From Shewanella amazonensis SB2B (GTDB taxonomy: Bacteria > Pseudomonadota > Gammaproteobacteria > Enterobacterales > Shewanellaceae), in contig NC_008700.1 of NCBI RefSeq assembly GCF_000015245.1, positions 3,174,501-3,238,500 on the forward strand: 64,000 bases of DNA. The letters run 5' to 3'. The notes beneath the pieces were generated by a model. That model was not told the origin of the DNA. It ran no database searches and saw nothing but the letters and a program-made list of their open reading frames with translations. This document shows, piece by piece, positions 17,662 to 25,108 of the stretch (position 1 is its first letter; every line of letters begins with the position of its first letter). The position numbers and the translations under genes were made by a program.

Positions 17662-19377
17662 ATGGCGCTGGCACAGGACCTGCCTCAGCCGTTGACCCCG
17701 GCCAAACACCTCGGCCGCCTGGATGATGCGCTGCTATTGGGGATCATGGCGCTTTTGGCCGGGTGCGGCCTTATTTACGAGTATCTGCTGAGCCATTATG
17801 CCGGGCGGATCCTCGGCGCCATGGAAGCCGCCATTTACACCATGATTGGCCTGATGATTGTAGCCATGGGTGCAGGTGCCTTTGCTGCCCGGGCGATTCG
17901 CAATCCCTTTGTCGGTTTTGCCTTGCTGGAACTGACGGTGGCCCTGCTTGGTGCCTCCAGCGTACTGTTTTGCGCCGCCGCCATCGGTCTCACCCAGAGA
18001 TTGCCCCAGGTGCTGGCTGACACCTTTGGTTTGCCGCCGGACCTTTTGCCAACCGGCGGATTTCTGGGGCAGATACAACAGCTGATGCAGTATCTGCCCT
18101 ATCTGGTGGGCACCTTACTTGGGCTGTTAATCGGCATGGAGATCCCACTTATTGCCAGAGTTCGCCAGGCACTGTCCGATGAGCATCTGCTGCACAATGC
18201 CGGCACCATTTACGGTGCCGATTATCTGGGTGCAGGGGTTGGGGCCGCTATCTGGGTGGGTCTGATGCTGGCGATGGATATTCAGCTTGCCGCCGCCCTG
18301 ACGGCCAGTGTGAATCTCTTGGCAGGTTTGGCGTTTATTCTGCGTTTCAGAACGCGTCTGACGGGCTTTACCTGGCTGCTGCTTGGGCATATTCTGGCAT
18401 CCTTTGCCCTTCTGCTGTTGGCACTTAAAGGCCCGGCACTGGAGCAGGATTTTAATAATCTGCTCTACAAAGACCGGGTAATTTACTCGCCGGCAACCCG
18501 TTTTCAGCAACTGGTATTCACCGAGCGGCTCAGGGGCAAGGCGCCCCCTGTGTATTCCCTGTATCTGAATGGCCGATTGCAGTTTTCCACTCAGGATGAG
18601 GCCATATATCACGGCTTTCTGGTGTGGCCGGCAATGATGGCAGCAACCAGACACGACAGAGTACTCATTATCGGTGGCGGTGACGGCATGGCCGCCCGGG
18701 ATGTGCTCAGATGGCAACCAGACGAAGTGGTGTTGATGGACCTGGATGAACAGCTGGTTCGCCTGTTTCAGTCACCGGCTGAGGATATGCCACCGCGCTT
18801 GTCCAACGCACTGCTGACGCAGAATGTCGGGGCACTGCAGGACCCGAGACTCACGCTGGTGTTTGATGATGCCTTTAATGGCGTAGACAGGCTTATCGAG
18901 GCGGGCCGCCACTTTGATGTGGTGATTGTTGACTTGCCGGACCCAAGTCATCCGGATCTCTCCAAACTCTATTCGGATCTCTTTTACCGCAAACTAAAAG
19001 AGCTGCTGAGCCACGATGGCGCCATTGCGATTCAATCTACCTCCCCCTGGCATGCCACCCGAGCCTTCCTGAGTGTGGGCAACACCCTTGAGTCGGCTGG
19101 ATTCAACATTGCCCGCTACCACCAAAACGTACCCAGCTTCGGTGAGTGGGGCTGGACGCTCGGCACCCTGTCGGGCTCGGCCAAAGACAAGGTGATGGCG
19201 GCAGAGCCCATGCCCCATCCCTGGCTCAGCAAAGAGATGATAAGTGCCTCTTTTGCTTTTCCACCTGGATTTGAAGAGCGGGCTCTGGCGGTGGACATCA
19301 ACCGATTCGGCTCACAGGTGATCTACCAATATCATCAGGAAGCCTGGCAGGAAGAGAGCGGTATCAATTTGTTTTAA
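17662..19377 (+). CDS. Membrane-anchored spermidine synthase-like aminopropyltransferase
   Basis: A fusion of 571 residues. The N-terminal part, to about residue 255, is a set of six to seven membrane helices. The C-terminal part is a polyamine aminopropyltransferase Rossmann domain with the SAM-binding motif GGGDG near residues 338-342 (VLIIGGGDGMAARDV) and the acidic DLPDPSHPDLSKLYS segment. Soluble SpeE transfers aminopropyl from decarboxylated SAM to putrescine; membrane-fused members have unverified substrates. Linkage with YjfL and PspA suggests a membrane-associated polyamine or polyamine-like modification. Neither speD nor a YjfC-type ATP-grasp gene lies in the window. Confidence 0.88.
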   Translation: MALAQDLPQPLTPAKHLGRLDDALLLGIMALLAGCGLIYEYLLSHYAGRILGAMEAAIYTMIGLMIVAMGAGAFAARAIRNPFVGFALLELTVALLGASSVLFCAAAIGLTQRLPQVLADTFGLPPDLLPTGGFLGQIQQLMQYLPYLVGTLLGLLIGMEIPLIARVRQALSDEHLLHNAGTIYGADYLGAGVGAAIWVGLMLAMDIQLAAALTASVNLLAGLAFILRFRTRLTGFTWLLLGHILASFALLLLALKGPALEQDFNNLLYKDRVIYSPATRFQQLVFTERLRGKAPPVYSLYLNGRLQFSTQDEAIYHGFLVWPAMMAATRHDRVLIIGGGDGMAARDVLRWQPDEVVLMDLDEQLVRLFQSPAEDMPPRLSNALLTQNVGALQDPRLTLVFDDAFNGVDRLIEAGRHFDVVIVDLPDPSHPDLSKLYSDLFYRKLKELLSHDGAIAIQSTSPWHATRAFLSVGNTLESAGFNIARYHQNVPSFGEWGWTLGTLSGSAKDKVMAAEPMPHPWLSKEMISASFAFPPGFEERALAVDINRFGSQVIYQYHQEAWQEESGINLF

Positions 19378-19440
19378 CAGGGAAGGCCATCAAAACAGCT
19401 CACGTCTTAAAACAGGCTACACACGGGGCGAAAAAACGAC

Positions 19441-19480
19441 CAAGATAACGCTTGACATATTATGTCCCGATGTTATCTTG
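19441..19480 (+). promoter_or_regulatory. Nested inverted repeat with operator copy 2, upstream of yjfI
   Basis: CAAGATAAC and GTTATCTTG form a perfect 9-bp inverted repeat whose 22-bp interior contains GACATATTATGTC (19454-19466). A TTGACA hexamer (19453-19458) overlaps the palindrome and TATCTT lies 15 bp downstream, so a promoter may coincide with the site. This places regulator binding over the -35 element, as for a repressor. Confidence 0.55.
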
Positions 19481-19487
19481 AACCACA

Positions 19488-19500
19488 GACATATTATGTC
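19488..19500 (+). promoter_or_regulatory. GACATATTATGTC (operator copy 3), upstream of yjfI
   Basis: This is an exact repeat of the 13-bp palindrome, 34 bp downstream of copy 2 and ending 13 bp before the yjfI start codon. The spacing is about three helical turns, which would put two bound dimers on nearly the same face of the DNA. Confidence 0.6.
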
Positions 19501-19513
19501 AGAGAGGACAACT

Positions 19514-19927
19514 ATGAATATCCACGCTATCGCCAATCATCTTAATGGACTGGGTGACAACAGCCAGACCGGTTTCAGGTTTGATTGTTATCCCATCGAA
19601 GGTGATGTGGAGGTACTGCAGGTCAATATCGTAGGCCGGGAGGAGATCCCGATTTTTGTGTCGGTTACCGATAATCAGGTGCTCTGTATCAGCTACCTGT
19701 GGGGTGAAGACGAAGTCAAAACCGAAACCCGCGCCGAGATGTTTGAAACCATGCTGGAGCTGAACATTCCCATGCCACTGTCGGCCTTTGCCAAAATTGA
19801 CGACAAATATGTGGTGTATGGCGCTCTGTCACTCAAATCCAGCATGGCCGAAATCGAGCAGGAACTGAGTGTCCTGTCCGACAACTGTCTCGAAGTTATT
19901 GCCGAAATGGCCGATTACCTGAACTAA
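19514..19927 (+). CDS. yjfI: YjfI-like protein (DUF2170)
   Basis: A cytoplasmic protein of 137 residues resembling E. coli YjfI. It starts MNIHAIANHLNGLGDN and carries an acidic C-terminal half (SLKSSMAEIEQELSVLSDNCLEVIAEMADYLN). I chose the ATG after GAGAGGACAACT; the longer form with 12 extra residues would overlap operator copy 3. YjfI proteins are consistently coupled to a PspA paralogue, which follows here after 11 bp, and are thought to be part of a membrane-stress module. No enzymatic motif is visible. Confidence 0.85.
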   Translation: MNIHAIANHLNGLGDNSQTGFRFDCYPIEGDVEVLQVNIVGREEIPIFVSVTDNQVLCISYLWGEDEVKTETRAEMFETMLELNIPMPLSAFAKIDDKYVVYGALSLKSSMAEIEQELSVLSDNCLEVIAEMADYLN

Positions 19928-19938
19928 GGAGCTGCATT

Positions 19939-20628
19939 ATGGGCATTCTCAACAAGATCCTGACCGCCTTTCGCGGTGGCGCCAACGAAGTAGGCCAAAG
20001 CATTGTCGACGCCAATGCCACACGCATTTTCGAGCAGGAAATCCGTGACGCCGAAAAACACCTGACCAAAGCCAAGCGTGACCTGACAGACGTTATGGCC
20101 AAAGAAATGGCTGCCGCCCGTGAAGTGGACCGCTTGAAACGCACCATTGGTGAGCATGAAGGCTACGCAACCCAGGCGCTGGAAAAAGGCAATGAGGCAC
20201 TCGCTCTGGAAGTGGCCGAAAAGATTGCCCAGTTGGAACAGGAACTGGCCGAGCAACAATCCGCCAACGAAGCCTTCTCCAATAACGCCGCCAAGCTGAA
20301 AGAATTGGTGAAGAAAACCGAGCGTCAGCTAGCCGATTATCAACGTCAGCTGTCGATGGTGAAAACCACCGAAAGCGTGCAAAAGGCCACCGCCTCCATT
20401 ACAGACTCTTTTGCTTCCAGCAACTCCAAGTTGCTGAATGCCAAAGAATCACTGGAGCGTATCAAGGCCCGTCAGCAGCAGTTTGATGACCGAATGAAGG
20501 CCGCCGAAACTCTCGAAAGTGAAAACAGTGACAAGTCACTGGCTGCCAAACTGGCGGAGGCCGGTATCGGCGAACAGAAGAGCGATGCCAATGCCGTGCT
20601 TGAAAGGCTCAAGGCCCGTAAAGGTTAA
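19939..20628 (+). CDS. yjfJ: PspA/IM30-family protein (YjfJ-like)
   Basis: A 229-residue PspA/Vipp1 paralogue, almost entirely long coiled-coil helices. The N-terminal amphipathic helix (GILNKILTAFRGGANEVGQSI) contacts membranes, and the DANATRIFEQEIRDAEKHL segment is the family start of helix 1. PspA-family proteins form ESCRT-III-like rods that protect or remodel stressed inner membranes. Lack of a nearby pspF and pspBC points to the YjfJ rather than the classical Psp branch. It sits between yjfI and yjfK, with a hairpin after it. Confidence 0.9.
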   Translation: MGILNKILTAFRGGANEVGQSIVDANATRIFEQEIRDAEKHLTKAKRDLTDVMAKEMAAAREVDRLKRTIGEHEGYATQALEKGNEALALEVAEKIAQLEQELAEQQSANEAFSNNAAKLKELVKKTERQLADYQRQLSMVKTTESVQKATASITDSFASSNSKLLNAKESLERIKARQQQFDDRMKAAETLESENSDKSLAAKLAEAGIGEQKSDANAVLERLKARKG

Positions 20629-20642
20629 TCGCTCCGGTACAT

Positions 20643-20675
20643 CAAACACCCGGGCCAAACGGCGCCGGGTGTTTG
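20643..20675 (+). terminator. Attenuator-like hairpin between yjfJ and yjfK
   Basis: CAAACACCCGG and CCGGGTGTTTG form an 11-bp stem followed by a T-rich but interrupted tail (TGTTTGTTCC). It may lower expression of the downstream genes relative to yjfIJ rather than fully end transcription. Confidence 0.6.
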
Positions 20676-20727
20676 TGTTTGTTCCGTACCAACCGTTTTA
20701 CACTTCATCCGCGCACGGAGCTCTGAC

Positions 20728-21375
20728 ATGAGTTTTTTTAAAAGCCTCTTCGGTGACAAGTCCGTTCCCCCCAGAGTCATCAAGCACCCAAAAGAGCTGA
20801 AAAAAGGCGATATTATCAGCCTGGATAATGACTTTGGGTTGCCGCAGCAACTGCGCGGCCAGGCATTGGAAGTGATTGCGGTCAACACCTATGAGTTTGA
20901 GCGCAGTCAGGAAACCGAATGGCAGCTTAAGGGAGCCAGTGGCGATACCCTCTATATGGGGCTGGTGGACGACGATGAGCCAGCGCTGTGCTTCAGCCTG
21001 AAAATTCAGCGCAGCGACGTCGAAACCCTGTTTGATCTGGATGCCTTCAGCGACATTTTTGAAGAAGATTGCAAGGCGAGTCTCTCGACGCAGCATATCC
21101 CATCTCATCTTGAACAATGGGTTGCAAATCAATACTATGAAGTGGTTTTCGCCCAGTTCGGCTATTTCCATCGTGAAGACTACCGAGGCCTCAAACCGCC
21201 TCAGGATGCCAATGGCGCCACCGGTGAACCCTTTGAGCGCTATCTGCTGGAAGATTCGAGCGAAACCTATTCGGTGGAAGTCGAAGTGTACGAAGGTGGA
21301 GAGACAGACGTGCTCGTCGGCCTGACAAAGCCCCTTGGAATTATTCGAGAGTACTGGCCAGGAACCCCATCATGA
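20728..21375 (+). CDS. yjfK: YjfK-like protein (DUF2491)
   Basis: A soluble protein of 215 residues matching the YjfK/DUF2491 pattern: an N-terminal MSFFKSLFGDK helix, HPKELKKGDIISLDNDFGLPQQLRGQ, then a beta-rich domain and a C-terminal YSVEVEVYEGGETDVLVGLTKPL segment. Function is unknown; the family is confined to operons with PspA paralogues and YjfL. The stop overlaps the start of the next gene by four bases (ATGA), so these are translationally coupled. Confidence 0.85.
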   Translation: MSFFKSLFGDKSVPPRVIKHPKELKKGDIISLDNDFGLPQQLRGQALEVIAVNTYEFERSQETEWQLKGASGDTLYMGLVDDDEPALCFSLKIQRSDVETLFDLDAFSDIFEEDCKASLSTQHIPSHLEQWVANQYYEVVFAQFGYFHREDYRGLKPPQDANGATGEPFERYLLEDSSETYSVEVEVYEGGETDVLVGLTKPLGIIREYWPGTPS

Positions 21376-21701
21376 CCAAGACGAAACACCCGCTGCCGGA
21401 AACCTGGCTGCAAAATCAAAAGGCCGCCAAGGCGACTCAGGTTGCCTTCGATTTGGATGAAAAATTTCAGTACCAGATCCGCAAGGCCGCACTGGATGCC
21501 AATCGCAGCCCATCGGATCAAATTCGCTCCATCCTGGGCCTGCCGGTGGCCAAGCGGCCAACCCGCCCCCGGCTCACTGTGTCACTGAGCCCTGACGACT
21601 ATGTCCGCCTGGCCGAAAAATATGGATTGAGTGCAGAGAGTCAGCTTGAAATTAAAAAGCGGGTACTGGAAGACTTGGTCAATTTCGTTTCTGAAGACTG
21701 A
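21372..21701 (+). CDS. Small protein with two ribbon-helix-helix-like repeats
   Basis: A 109-residue protein. Two segments fit a beta-strand followed by two helices, as in ribbon-helix-helix DNA-binding units: about residues 23-57 (TQVAFDLDEKFQYQIRKAAL and the following SPSDQIRSILGL) and 66-106 (RLTVSLSPDDYVRLAEKYGL and the following helix). A single chain could thus form a pseudo-dimeric RHH fold. It is coupled to yjfK by an ATGA overlap. As the only candidate DNA-binding protein of the locus, it could bind the GACATATTATGTC palindromes; this is a hypothesis. Alternatively the RHH-like pattern is an accident in a structural partner of YjfK. Confidence 0.7.
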   Translation: MTKTKHPLPETWLQNQKAAKATQVAFDLDEKFQYQIRKAALDANRSPSDQIRSILGLPVAKRPTRPRLTVSLSPDDYVRLAEKYGLSAESQLEIKKRVLEDLVNFVSED

Positions 21702-21734
21702 GTGACAGCCAAATCCAGGACTTGGGGGAGTCAG

Positions 21735-22577
21735 ATGCCAGAAGATACAAAGGTGCACGTAAAGCGCATAAAAAGCCCACAGCCGATAGAGCTGGCGATG
21801 ATGTTGTTATCATTGCTCGCGGTTATTGTGGTTCTGGTAATGACCTTTGGCCGTCTCGATGCTGAAACCTATCGACTGCTGTTTTTTATCGATACCGGCA
21901 TTTGCTCCATCTTCCTGGTGCACTTTTTTATCGGGCTTTTCAACGCCACCAATAAATGGCACTTCATTCGGGATCACTGGATTGACTTTGTCGCCAGCAT
22001 CCCGGCCATCGAAACCCTCAGGTTCGCCCGTCTGTTTCAAATTCTGCGGGTTATCCGTCTCGTTCGCATGAGCCGCTCCCTTTTGGCTCAGGTACTCAGG
22101 CAAAGACGCCAGGCAACCCTCGCCAGTCTCCTGGTAGCACTGGTTACCATTCTGACCCTGTCCTCTGTGGCTATCTTATTGGTGGAGTCCCCTGCCGACG
22201 GTTCCAACATACTTACCGCAGAACAGGCCATCTGGTGGGCCATGGTCACTATTTCCACCGTGGGTTATGGCGATCATTACCCCGTCACTACCGCAGGGCA
22301 CATCGTCGGCTCCATGGTCATCGTCTGTGGCGTGAGCTTTTTCGGCATTATTTCGGGTTATATGGCGTCCGTATTCGTGGCGCCGGATGACGAAGAGCGC
22401 CAGGAGGCACAGGCTGAAAATATTCGCCATGAGCTGGATGCTGCGCTCAAGCGCATGGAAGACAATCAAGCCACCATGCTAAGAGAAATGGCCGCGCTGA
22501 AACATGCGCTAAAAGAAGCCCAAGGCGCGGCGAAACAGAAGGAAGACACAGACAAAGGCAACACAACCGAGCAATGA
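21735..22577 (+). CDS. Six-helix voltage-gated-type K+ channel
   Basis: A 280-residue ion-transport protein. Helices S1-S3 are followed by an arginine-bearing S4 (residues 97-114, RFARLFQILRVIRLVRMSR) and a pore with selectivity filter TVGYGD at 175-180, diagnostic of K+ selectivity. A long C-terminal coiled-coil (from about 222) replaces any nucleotide-binding domain. I chose the ATG after GGGGGAGTCAG. Co-transcription with PspA and YjfK suggests a response to membrane depolarisation or damage. K+ channels are repeatedly found next to PspA-YjfL operons. Confidence 0.9.
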   Translation: MPEDTKVHVKRIKSPQPIELAMMLLSLLAVIVVLVMTFGRLDAETYRLLFFIDTGICSIFLVHFFIGLFNATNKWHFIRDHWIDFVASIPAIETLRFARLFQILRVIRLVRMSRSLLAQVLRQRRQATLASLLVALVTILTLSSVAILLVESPADGSNILTAEQAIWWAMVTISTVGYGDHYPVTTAGHIVGSMVIVCGVSFFGIISGYMASVFVAPDDEERQEAQAENIRHELDAALKRMEDNQATMLREMAALKHALKEAQGAAKQKEDTDKGNTTEQ

Positions 22578-22610
22578 GCCTTTGTCGATAATCTCTTACG
22601 GCAATCCATA

Positions 22611-22639
22611 AAAAACGCCCGAAAATTTCGGGCGTTTTT
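22611..22639 (+). terminator. Rho-independent terminator after the channel gene
   Basis: AAAAACGCCCGAAA pairs with TTTCGGGCGTTTTT, giving a very stable stem with T tract in both directions. It ends the yjf-type operon and can also end the converging CYTH-CHAD gene. Confidence 0.92.
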
Positions 22640-22702
22640 ATAGATTGGTTTGAACCAAACTATCTGCCTTGTCGGGACATAATGGCAATCCGCAGGTCGG
22701 CG

Positions 22703-24181
22703 TCAACTCAGCCAGTATGGCAATTGGGCCAGGGCCGAGCGGCGGCTCTGCTCCAACGCGTGCATCAGGCTTAAGGACTTATCGTCGAGCCACTCCTGCA
22801 TCTCGGCCTCAGGGCCAGCCAACTCTCCCAGCAAGACATAGGCTCTCAGGGTATCTATGCCACGGCGAAGGTCTTGCCAGGGTGCCCGGTACTGACGCCT
22901 GGCATCGCTACTGTACAGCTCTCCATAGGCAAGCCCCACCAAGAGTGCTTCATCGAGCACACTGCCAAGCCGCAAAAAGTCACAGGCCCTTGGGCTTTGG
23001 GCACCCTGCTCTGGCATCAAAGCTTGAATGCATTTCCAGGATGCCTGCAGCAGCGAATCGGCTACCTGACGAAGACCATTTTCAGCCACGGGCTTTGGCA
23101 ACATCAGTAGCCGAACCAACGCCAATTGCACCTGACCGTAGGTGGGCATACGCCACAGGGCTTGCAACCTTTCGGTCGAGGCCTCGGCACCAAGGCGCGC
23201 CTGTGCTTCCTGTTGCCAAAGCAGTGCATCTTTTCGCCGTCCCAGCAACGAATCACGATTTTCAGCAATAAAGGTAAGCGCTGTAAGCTCGTCCACAAAC
23301 CCCAAGGCCTGACGAATGTCGTTGAAGCCGGCCTCGAGCTCGGGCGTTAACAAGCCAAAATGACGGCAGCTGGCTTCGAGCAGCCCAATACAGCTGCGCA
23401 TCCTTAACCAAAGCGAGGCACAGCCATTGGGATCGGCCACGGATTGCCCCAGCAAATCTTCCAGCAACTGCCATCGCTCAAGGGCGGTTTCAAGAAGGGT
23501 CGTCAGGGCTTGCTCTGCGCTGGCAGAGGGGGCAATCGGAATGGTTTCCAGCACCTGAGGGGCCGCTTTGGAGGCCATTCCTGCGAGTCGGTAACCACGC
23601 TGCGCCTTGCTGGCCTTACCTAAGCGCAACGGGAGGGAACCAGCGAGCTCTGCGGCCAAATCAAGGAGGGCCAGAGGCTCGCCTGCCATCAGTTCAAATT
23701 CGAGTTCACACAGGGGCTCTTCCTTACCCGCGGCGCAAATCAGTCCCTGATCCAGAGCGATTTCGATACGAGTTTGCCCCTCTTCCACGAGCCAGGTGAG
23801 ACGCCTGAAATCGGTATTGAAAATACAGGCGAGGCGCGCCTGAGTCGCTTCAAGAGCTGCGCCTTCTGGCCAAATGTCCGCCGGAAACAGCGACAAGTCC
23901 GGAATATCTGCGTCAATATCGACGTTATACTCGGGACGGGTATGAATGCCGCCAACCACCTTGCCGGCGGTCTTGATAGTTTGCTCGCGCTTGCCATTGC
24001 GACCACGTACCCTGAGGCCCATATCCCAGTGTCGCAATTGCATGTCGGGGGTATCAAAGTATCCGTTGCTCAACTGAGCGTCGTCGCGGATACTGTGCGG
24101 AAATCTGTTATTGAGTGCCTGGATGAGGCTATCTTTATATTCGGGAAGGAAAAAAAGCTTGAGTTCTATCTCGGCTTCCAT
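22703..24181 (-). CDS. ygiF: CYTH-CHAD inorganic triphosphatase (YgiF-like)
   Basis: A 492-residue protein with an N-terminal CYTH tunnel-fold domain (EIELK signature at residues 3-7, then RVRGRNGKREQTIKTAG) and a C-terminal helical CHAD domain from about residue 215 with many conserved Arg/His (LWLRMRSCIGLLEASCRHFG). YgiF of E. coli hydrolyses inorganic triphosphate, and CHAD domains bind polyphosphate. It is divergent from a phosphate-transport pair with a Pho-box-like site between them, fitting a phosphate or polyphosphate theme. Confidence 0.9.
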   Translation of the reverse strand: MEAEIELKLFFLPEYKDSLIQALNNRFPHSIRDDAQLSNGYFDTPDMQLRHWDMGLRVRGRNGKREQTIKTAGKVVGGIHTRPEYNVDIDADIPDLSLFPADIWPEGAALEATQARLACIFNTDFRRLTWLVEEGQTRIEIALDQGLICAAGKEEPLCELEFELMAGEPLALLDLAAELAGSLPLRLGKASKAQRGYRLAGMASKAAPQVLETIPIAPSASAEQALTTLLETALERWQLLEDLLGQSVADPNGCASLWLRMRSCIGLLEASCRHFGLLTPELEAGFNDIRQALGFVDELTALTFIAENRDSLLGRRKDALLWQQEAQARLGAEASTERLQALWRMPTYGQVQLALVRLLMLPKPVAENGLRQVADSLLQASWKCIQALMPEQGAQSPRACDFLRLGSVLDEALLVGLAYGELYSSDARRQYRAPWQDLRRGIDTLRAYVLLGELAGPEAEMQEWLDDKSLSLMHALEQSRRSALAQLPYWLS

Positions 24182-24237
24182 TGAAAAGGGCCCTGAAGTT
24201 CATCAAAAATTCATCAAACTGACACCTGAGCGTCATA

Positions 24238-24255
24238 ATGTCATACTGTTGTCAC
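24238..24255 (+). promoter_or_regulatory. Pho-box-like direct repeat
   Basis: ATGTCAT-ACTG-TTGTCAC is two 7-mers in direct repeat at an 11-bp period, matching the PhoB consensus CTGTCAT-N4-CTGTCAT at 12 of 14 positions. It lies between the CYTH-CHAD gene and the PhoU-like/PitA operon. PhoB is not encoded in the window. Confidence 0.55.
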
Positions 24256-24412
24256 AATTCTTCAGTATGATGCGCGCCGTGGGTTAGGTTATAACCCGAT
24301 AGTATAAAGACTTGCGTTTTTTAGGTAAAAACACAGTTTCAATACGTGGACGCTTGGGTTACCATGCGCCCGCAATTTCCAATAGTGGAATAACCTACAT
24401 AGGTAAACGGCT

Positions 24413-25093
24413 ATGCCAGTAAACTCCATTTTGGGCGTGTTTGCAAAATCGCCAATCAAGCCGCTGCAAGAGCACATCGATAAAGTGCACGAGTGCGCCA
24501 ACTTCCTCATCCCCTTCTTCGAAGCCACGACTTCGGGAGATTGGGATACAGCCACAGAGCTTCGCAAACAAATCAACAAAGCAGAAAAGGAAGCGGACGC
24601 TCTTAAGCGTGAAATCCGTTTGACCCTGCCTGGCGGTTTGTTCATGCCTGTAGAACGGACTGACCTGCTGGAGCTTTTAACCCAGCAAGATAAGATTGCC
24701 AATAAAACAAAAGACATCTCCGGCCGCATCATAGGCCGTAACCTCGTCATTCCTGCACCTATCCAGGAACCTTTTATGGCTTACCTCAAGCGTTGTCTGG
24801 ACGCTGTGGCCATGGCCAAAGAAGCTATCAACGAACTCGACGAACTGCTTGAAGCCGGTTTCCGTGGTCGTGAAGTCGCCCTGGTAGAAAAAATGGTCGG
24901 TGAACTCGATGCCATCGAAGAAGACACTGACGCACTGCAAATCACCGTACGCCGCGGTCTCTATGCCGTTGAAGAAGGCATGAGCGCCGTTGATGTGATG
25001 TTCCTTTATAAGATCATCGAGTGGGTTGGCGATTTGGCCGATCTCTCAGAGCGTGTCGGTTCCCGCCTTGAGCTGATGTTAGCTCGCGTATAA
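24413..25093 (+). CDS. PhoU-like DUF47 protein (TIGR00153)
   Basis: A helical 226-residue protein of the TIGR00153/DUF47 family. It starts MPVNSILGVFAKSPIKPLQEHI, and the helical bundles carry conserved acidic residues (WDTATELRKQINKAEKEAD; ELDAIEEDTDAL) as in PhoU-like proteins that coordinate metals. Members are encoded next to Pit transporters and are thought to control their activity. Here the pit gene follows after 15 bp. A Pho-box-like site upstream suggests control by phosphate supply. Confidence 0.92.
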   Translation: MPVNSILGVFAKSPIKPLQEHIDKVHECANFLIPFFEATTSGDWDTATELRKQINKAEKEADALKREIRLTLPGGLFMPVERTDLLELLTQQDKIANKTKDISGRIIGRNLVIPAPIQEPFMAYLKRCLDAVAMAKEAINELDELLEAGFRGREVALVEKMVGELDAIEEDTDALQITVRRGLYAVEEGMSAVDVMFLYKIIEWVGDLADLSERVGSRLELMLARV

Positions 25094-25108
25094 CGAAGGT
25101 TATAAAAT

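Noticed and set aside
22669..23271. A 200-codon frame opposite the CYTH-CHAD gene
   Set aside because: It overlaps the terminator region, has low-complexity Arg/Pro content and no family resemblance.
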